Positions 60,678 through 64,000 of a stretch of DNA of 64,000 bases are shown here, piece after piece. A program made the position numbers and the translations under genes. Every line of letters begins with the position of its first letter. Positions within the stretch are counted from its first letter, which is position 1. The stretch is taken from positions 1 through 64,000 of the forward strand of contig NZ_CALNVW010000060.1 in assembly GCF_940670765.1 (NCBI RefSeq). The letters run 5' to 3'. Origin of the DNA: Streptomyces sp. A 4/2. GTDB lineage: Bacteria; Actinomycetota; Actinomycetes; Streptomycetales; Streptomycetaceae. The notes under the pieces were generated by a model that was not told where the DNA came from, did no database searches, and was given only the letters and a program-made list of their open reading frames with translations.

Positions 60678-61772
60678 CTACTTGGCGTAGTCCCCGGTGA
60701 GCTCGGCGCCCGAGGTGCGGTCGCCGCGCTCGGTGATCTCTCCGGCCACCCAGGCGTCCAGGCCCCGGTCGGCGAAGGTCGCCAGCGCCGCGTCCACGGA
60801 CTCCCCGGGAACGACGGCCATCATGCCGACGCCCATGTTGAGCGTCTTCTCCAGCTCCAGCCGCTCCACCTGTCCGGCCTTGCCGACCACGTCGAAGACG
60901 GCGCCCGGCGTCCAGGTCGAACGGTCGACGGTGGCGTGCAGGCCGTCCGGGATGACCCGGGCCAGGTTGTTGGCGAGCCCGCCGCCGGTGATGTGGCTGA
61001 AGCCGTGCACCTCGGTCGTCCGGGTCAGCGCCAGGCAGTCCAGCGAGTAGATCCTGGTGGGCTCCAGCAGTTCCTCGCCGAGGGTCCTGCCGAACTCCGC
61101 GATCTCCCGGTCCAGCGTCCAGCCGGCCCGGTCGAAGACGACGTGACGCACCAGCGAGTACCCGTTGGAGTGAAGTCCGGACGACGCCATCGCGATGACC
61201 ACATCGCCCTGGCGGATCCGGTCCGGGCCGAGCAGCCGGTCGGCCTCGACCACGCCCGTACCGGCGCCCGCGACGTCGAAGTCGTCCTCGCCGAGCAGGC
61301 CGGGGTGCTCGGCGGTCTCGCCGCCGACCAGCGCGCAGCCGGCCAGCACACAGCCCTCGGCGATGCCCTTCACGATCGCGGCGACGCGCTCGGGGAAGAC
61401 CTTGCCGACGCAGATGTAGTCGGTCATGAAGAGCGGTTCCGCACCGCACACGACCAGGTCGTCGACGACCATGCCGACGAGGTCGTGGCCGATGGTGTCG
61501 TACACGCCCATCTTGCGGGCGAGGTCGACCTTCGTCCCGACGCCGTCGGTGGCCGAGGCCAGCAGCGGACGCTCGTACCGCTTCAGGGCGGAGGCGTCGA
61601 AGAGACCGGCGAAACCGCCGAGGCCGCCCATGACCTCGGGGCGGCGGGTCTTCTTCACCCACTCCTTCATGAGCTCGACGGCGCGGTCACCGGCTTCGAT
61701 GTCGACGCCCGCGCTCGCGTAGCTGGCACCGGTGCCCGCGTGCGGCGCACGCTCGGAAGATTCAGCAGACAT
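60678..61772 (-). CDS. purM: Phosphoribosylformylglycinamidine cyclo-ligase
   Basis: Protein of 364 aa that closes the imidazole ring to AIR in purine synthesis. It begins SYASAGVDIEAGDRAVELMK, followed by the PurM/ThiL-type motifs SATDGVGTKVDLA and ALVGGETAEHPG, and SHITGGGLANNL later. ATG 61772. It lies 35 bp after purF on the same strand, so the two form an operon. Confidence 0.95.
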   Translation of the reverse strand: MSAESSERAPHAGTGASYASAGVDIEAGDRAVELMKEWVKKTRRPEVMGGLGGFAGLFDASALKRYERPLLASATDGVGTKVDLARKMGVYDTIGHDLVGMVVDDLVVCGAEPLFMTDYICVGKVFPERVAAIVKGIAEGCVLAGCALVGGETAEHPGLLGEDDFDVAGAGTGVVEADRLLGPDRIRQGDVVIAMASSGLHSNGYSLVRHVVFDRAGWTLDREIAEFGRTLGEELLEPTRIYSLDCLALTRTTEVHGFSHITGGGLANNLARVIPDGLHATVDRSTWTPGAVFDVVGKAGQVERLELEKTLNMGVGMMAVVPGESVDAALATFADRGLDAWVAGEITERGDRTSGAELTGDYAK

Positions 61773-61807
61773 GACGATGAGGACTTTCGTTTCGTACGGC
61801 GCGGGGC

Positions 61808-63334
61808 TTACGGACGACGGAGCGCGTCGGCAGCGGCGGTGTTCGCCGGTCCCGCGGCCAGCTCGGTCTCCAGCAGCTGCTTGCCGAGCAGCTCGGGGTC
61901 GGGCAGGTCCATCGGGTACTCGCCGTCGAAACACGCGCGGCAGAGATTCGGCTTGGCGATCGTCGTCGCCTCGATCATGCCGTCGATGGAGATGTACGAC
62001 AGCGAGTCGGCACCCATCGAGGTGGCGATCTCGTCGACGGACATCCCGTTGGCGATCAGCTCGGCGCGGGTCGCGAAGTCGATGCCGAAGAAGCAGGGCC
62101 ACTTCACGGGCGGGGAGGAGATCCGGATGTGGATCTCGGCGGCGCCGGCCTCACGAAGCATCTTGACCAGGGCGCGCTGGGTGTTGCCGCGGACGATCGA
62201 GTCGTCGACGACCACCAGGCGCTTGCCGCGGATGACTTCCTTGAGCGGGTTGAGCTTGAGGCGGATGCCGAGCTGGCGGATCGTCTGCGAGGGCTGGATG
62301 AAGGTCCGGCCGACATAGGCGTTCTTGACCAGGCCCGAGCCGTACGGAATCCCGCTGGCCTCGGCGTAACCGATCGCGGCGGGCGTTCCCGACTCGGGCG
62401 TCGCTATCACCAGGTCGGCTTCGGCCGGGGCTTCCGCCGCCAGCTTCCGGCCCATCTCCACACGCGAGAGATAGACGTTCCGGCCCGCGATGTCGGTGTC
62501 GGGGCGGGCCAGGTAGACGTACTCGAAGACGCAGCCCTTGGGCTTCGCTTCTGCGAATCGGACGGTGCGCAGACCGTTCTCGTCGATGGTGACGAGCTCA
62601 CCGGGTTCGACCTCGCGGACGTAGGAGGCGCCGCAGATGTCCAGGGCGGCGGACTCGGAGGCCACCACCCAGCCGCGCTCCAGACGGCCGAGGACCAGCG
62701 GGCGGATGCCCTGCGGGTCACGGGCCGCGTAGAGGGTGTTCTCGTCCATGAAGACCAGCGAGAACGCGCCCTTCACGTCGGGCAGCACCTTGGCGGCGGC
62801 TTCCTCGACGGTCAGCGGCTTGCCCTCGTCATCGGTCTGGCCCGCGAGGAGCGCGGTCACCAGGTCGGTGTCGTTGGTGGCGGCCACCTGGGTGGACCGG
62901 CCGTTCTCCTTGGGCAGCTCGGCGACGAGCGCGGCGAGCTGGGCCGTATTGACCAGGTTGCCGTTGTGACCGAGCGCGATCGAGCCGTGCGCGGTGGCAC
63001 GGAAGGTCGGCTGCGCGTTCTCCCACACCGAGGCTCCGGTGGTGGAGTAGCGGGCGTGACCCACTGCGATATGGCCCTGAAGAGAGCTGAGAGAGGTTTC
63101 GTCGAAGACTTGTGAGACCAGACCCATGTCCTTGAAGACCAGGATCTTGGACCCATTGCTCACTGCGATGCCCGCGGACTCCTGTCCACGGTGCTGCAGG
63201 GCATACAGTCCGAAATAGGTGAGCTTGGCGACCTCTTCGCCCGGAGCCCAGACACCGAAGACGCCACAAGCGTCCTGGGGGCCTTTCTCTCCGGGGAGCA
63301 GGTCGTGGTTGAGTCGTCCATCACCACGAGGCAC
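61808..63334 (-). CDS. purF: Amidophosphoribosyltransferase
   Basis: Protein of 508 aa that starts purine synthesis by making phosphoribosylamine. The propeptide of 22 residues ends before the catalytic Cys (DACGVFGVW). The glutaminase domain has LQHRGQESAG and GHARYSTTG. The PRPP site is VVVDDSIVRGNT. GTG 63334 start. First gene of purF-purM; an upstream promoter region of about 360 bp precedes it. Confidence 0.96.
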   Translation of the reverse strand: MPRGDGRLNHDLLPGEKGPQDACGVFGVWAPGEEVAKLTYFGLYALQHRGQESAGIAVSNGSKILVFKDMGLVSQVFDETSLSSLQGHIAVGHARYSTTGASVWENAQPTFRATAHGSIALGHNGNLVNTAQLAALVAELPKENGRSTQVAATNDTDLVTALLAGQTDDEGKPLTVEEAAAKVLPDVKGAFSLVFMDENTLYAARDPQGIRPLVLGRLERGWVVASESAALDICGASYVREVEPGELVTIDENGLRTVRFAEAKPKGCVFEYVYLARPDTDIAGRNVYLSRVEMGRKLAAEAPAEADLVIATPESGTPAAIGYAEASGIPYGSGLVKNAYVGRTFIQPSQTIRQLGIRLKLNPLKEVIRGKRLVVVDDSIVRGNTQRALVKMLREAGAAEIHIRISSPPVKWPCFFGIDFATRAELIANGMSVDEIATSMGADSLSYISIDGMIEATTIAKPNLCRACFDGEYPMDLPDPELLGKQLLETELAAGPANTAAADALRRP

Positions 63335-63694
63335 GCCACCGAGTGTAGGCGAGATCGACCACTGGTCCGAATTGGGGATCGGTCCCGGTGCCCGCTCTGA
63401 CCGATACGCGACGCTATGCGGTAGCAGGGATTCCGGTCCTGTCCGGGGCTGTGGGGGTCAGGGGGCCGTGGCGGATTTCATACGGCCGAGGTTCCGTTCC
63501 CGCGCCGTCACCGACGGTAAGGATGCCGCCTTGCACGGTCGCCGGGACGCACGCTGAAGCGCATGCGACCGTCCGGACCGCTCGCCCGGTCCTTTCCGAA
63601 TGCGATGCCCGCGCCCTTCCTGATGCGACGCCCGCGCCTTTCCTGATGCGATGCCCGCGCCCCTCGGACAGGGCGGTTCGGCTCCCGCTTCCCC
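63335..63694. other. Intergenic region upstream of purF with 23-bp repeat
   Basis: About 360 bp without a gene. It holds a 23-bp unit repeated about three times at 63601-63669 (pattern TGCGATGCCCGCGCCcTTCC). The purF promoter must lie at its left part. The right part follows the stop of the sterol-carrier-like gene. Confidence 0.6.
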
Positions 63695-64000
63695 TCAGCC
63701 CATCACCGGCAGCAGGTCCGAGAGATCCGCCCGTTCCCCGCTCGCCGCGACCAGCGCCTCGTCGACGGCCGCTCGCCACCGCGTACGCCCGGTGGCGAGC
63801 CGGATCCAGCTGAGCGGGTCGGTCTCGACGACGTTGGGCGGGGTGCCGCGGGTGTGCCGGGGGCCCTCGATGCACTGGACGACGGCGTACGGCGGGATCC
63901 TGACCTCGGTGGACGCGCCGGGGGCCTTGACCGCGAGCGCGTCCGCGAGGAGGCGGGTGCAGGCGGCCAGGGCCTGTCGGTCGTACGGGATCTCCAGGCC
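63695..64000 (-). CDS. Sterol carrier-like (SCP) family protein, partial
   Basis: The C-terminal 101 residues of a protein running off the window edge, with TGA at 63695-63697. The frame reads IPYDRQALAACTRLLADALA, then VRIPPYAVVQCIEGPRHTRGTPPN and DPLSWIRLATGRTRW, a bacterial sterol-carrier-like domain. From memory this gene follows purF in Streptomyces. The start is outside the window. Confidence 0.8.
   Translation of the reverse strand, partial: GLEIPYDRQALAACTRLLADALAVKAPGASTEVRIPPYAVVQCIEGPRHTRGTPPNVVETDPLSWIRLATGRTRWRAAVDEALVAASGERADLSDLLPVMG

Overview
The window is chromosomal DNA of a Streptomyces or close relative. It has very high GC, GTG/TTG starts, many leaderless-looking genes, and actinomycete-specific families (BldC, NsdA-like regulator, DUF3073, PrsW with a PY tail). 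The backbone order (MarR/MFS, phosphatase, NDH-2, TetR, sigma factor, Asn-synthase-like, NsdA-like, LhgO, TrmB, PrsW, AKR, M23 peptidase ... DEAD helicase, tRNAs, HrpA, BldC, valine dehydrogenase, DUF3073, PurM, PurF, sterol-carrier protein) matches, from memory, the SCO4122 to SCO4085 interval of S. coelicolor read backwards.

Region 1 (1-22190) is conserved chromosome: regulators, two SpoIIE/PP2C-type phosphatases, NADH dehydrogenase, an ECF-like sigma factor fused to a membrane and carbohydrate-binding tail, an orphan asparagine-synthetase-like protein, L-2-hydroxyglutarate oxidase, TrmB, PrsW, an aldo/keto reductase, an M23 endopeptidase behind a ydaO-type (c-di-AMP) riboswitch, and tRNA-fMet.

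Region 2 (22193-46824, about 24.6 kb) is an integrated mobile element in the 3' end of tRNA-Lys(TTT). A 47-bp direct repeat of the tRNA 3' half marks both ends, an integrase gene abuts the intact tRNA copy, and paired 11-bp arm-type repeats lie just inside each end. It carries a MobA-type relaxase, MobC, an SpdB-like membrane protein, a DUF3631 ATPase, two XRE-type regulators and an excisionase-like HTH protein. No FtsK/TraB translocase was seen, so it looks mobilizable rather than self-transmissible. Two cargo loci sit on it. (a) A 12-gene, almost gap-free operon (23161-33569) has phosphoenolpyruvate mutase (complete EDKxxxxxNS motif), split phosphonopyruvate decarboxylase, a DmpG-like aldolase, an HPr-kinase-like ATPase, a YjbQ protein, a class V aminotransferase, a glutaredoxin-like protein, two ATP-grasp ligases, a metallophosphoesterase and an MFS exporter. 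This is very probably a phosphonate (phosphonopeptide) biosynthetic cluster. (b) A graspetide (omega-ester RiPP) locus (33873-36985) has a precursor, ATP-grasp maturase, PIMT-like methyltransferase and three small proteins, divergent from an XRE/TPR regulator.

Region 3 (46825-64000) is conserved chromosome again: tRNA-Lys, DEAD-box helicase, a lipoprotein, a zincin, tRNAs Glu-Asp-Phe, a DUF3533-like membrane protein, HrpA, a second identical tRNA-Asp, a DUF6274-like protein, BldC, valine dehydrogenase, DUF3073, PurM, PurF and a partial sterol-carrier-like gene running off the end.
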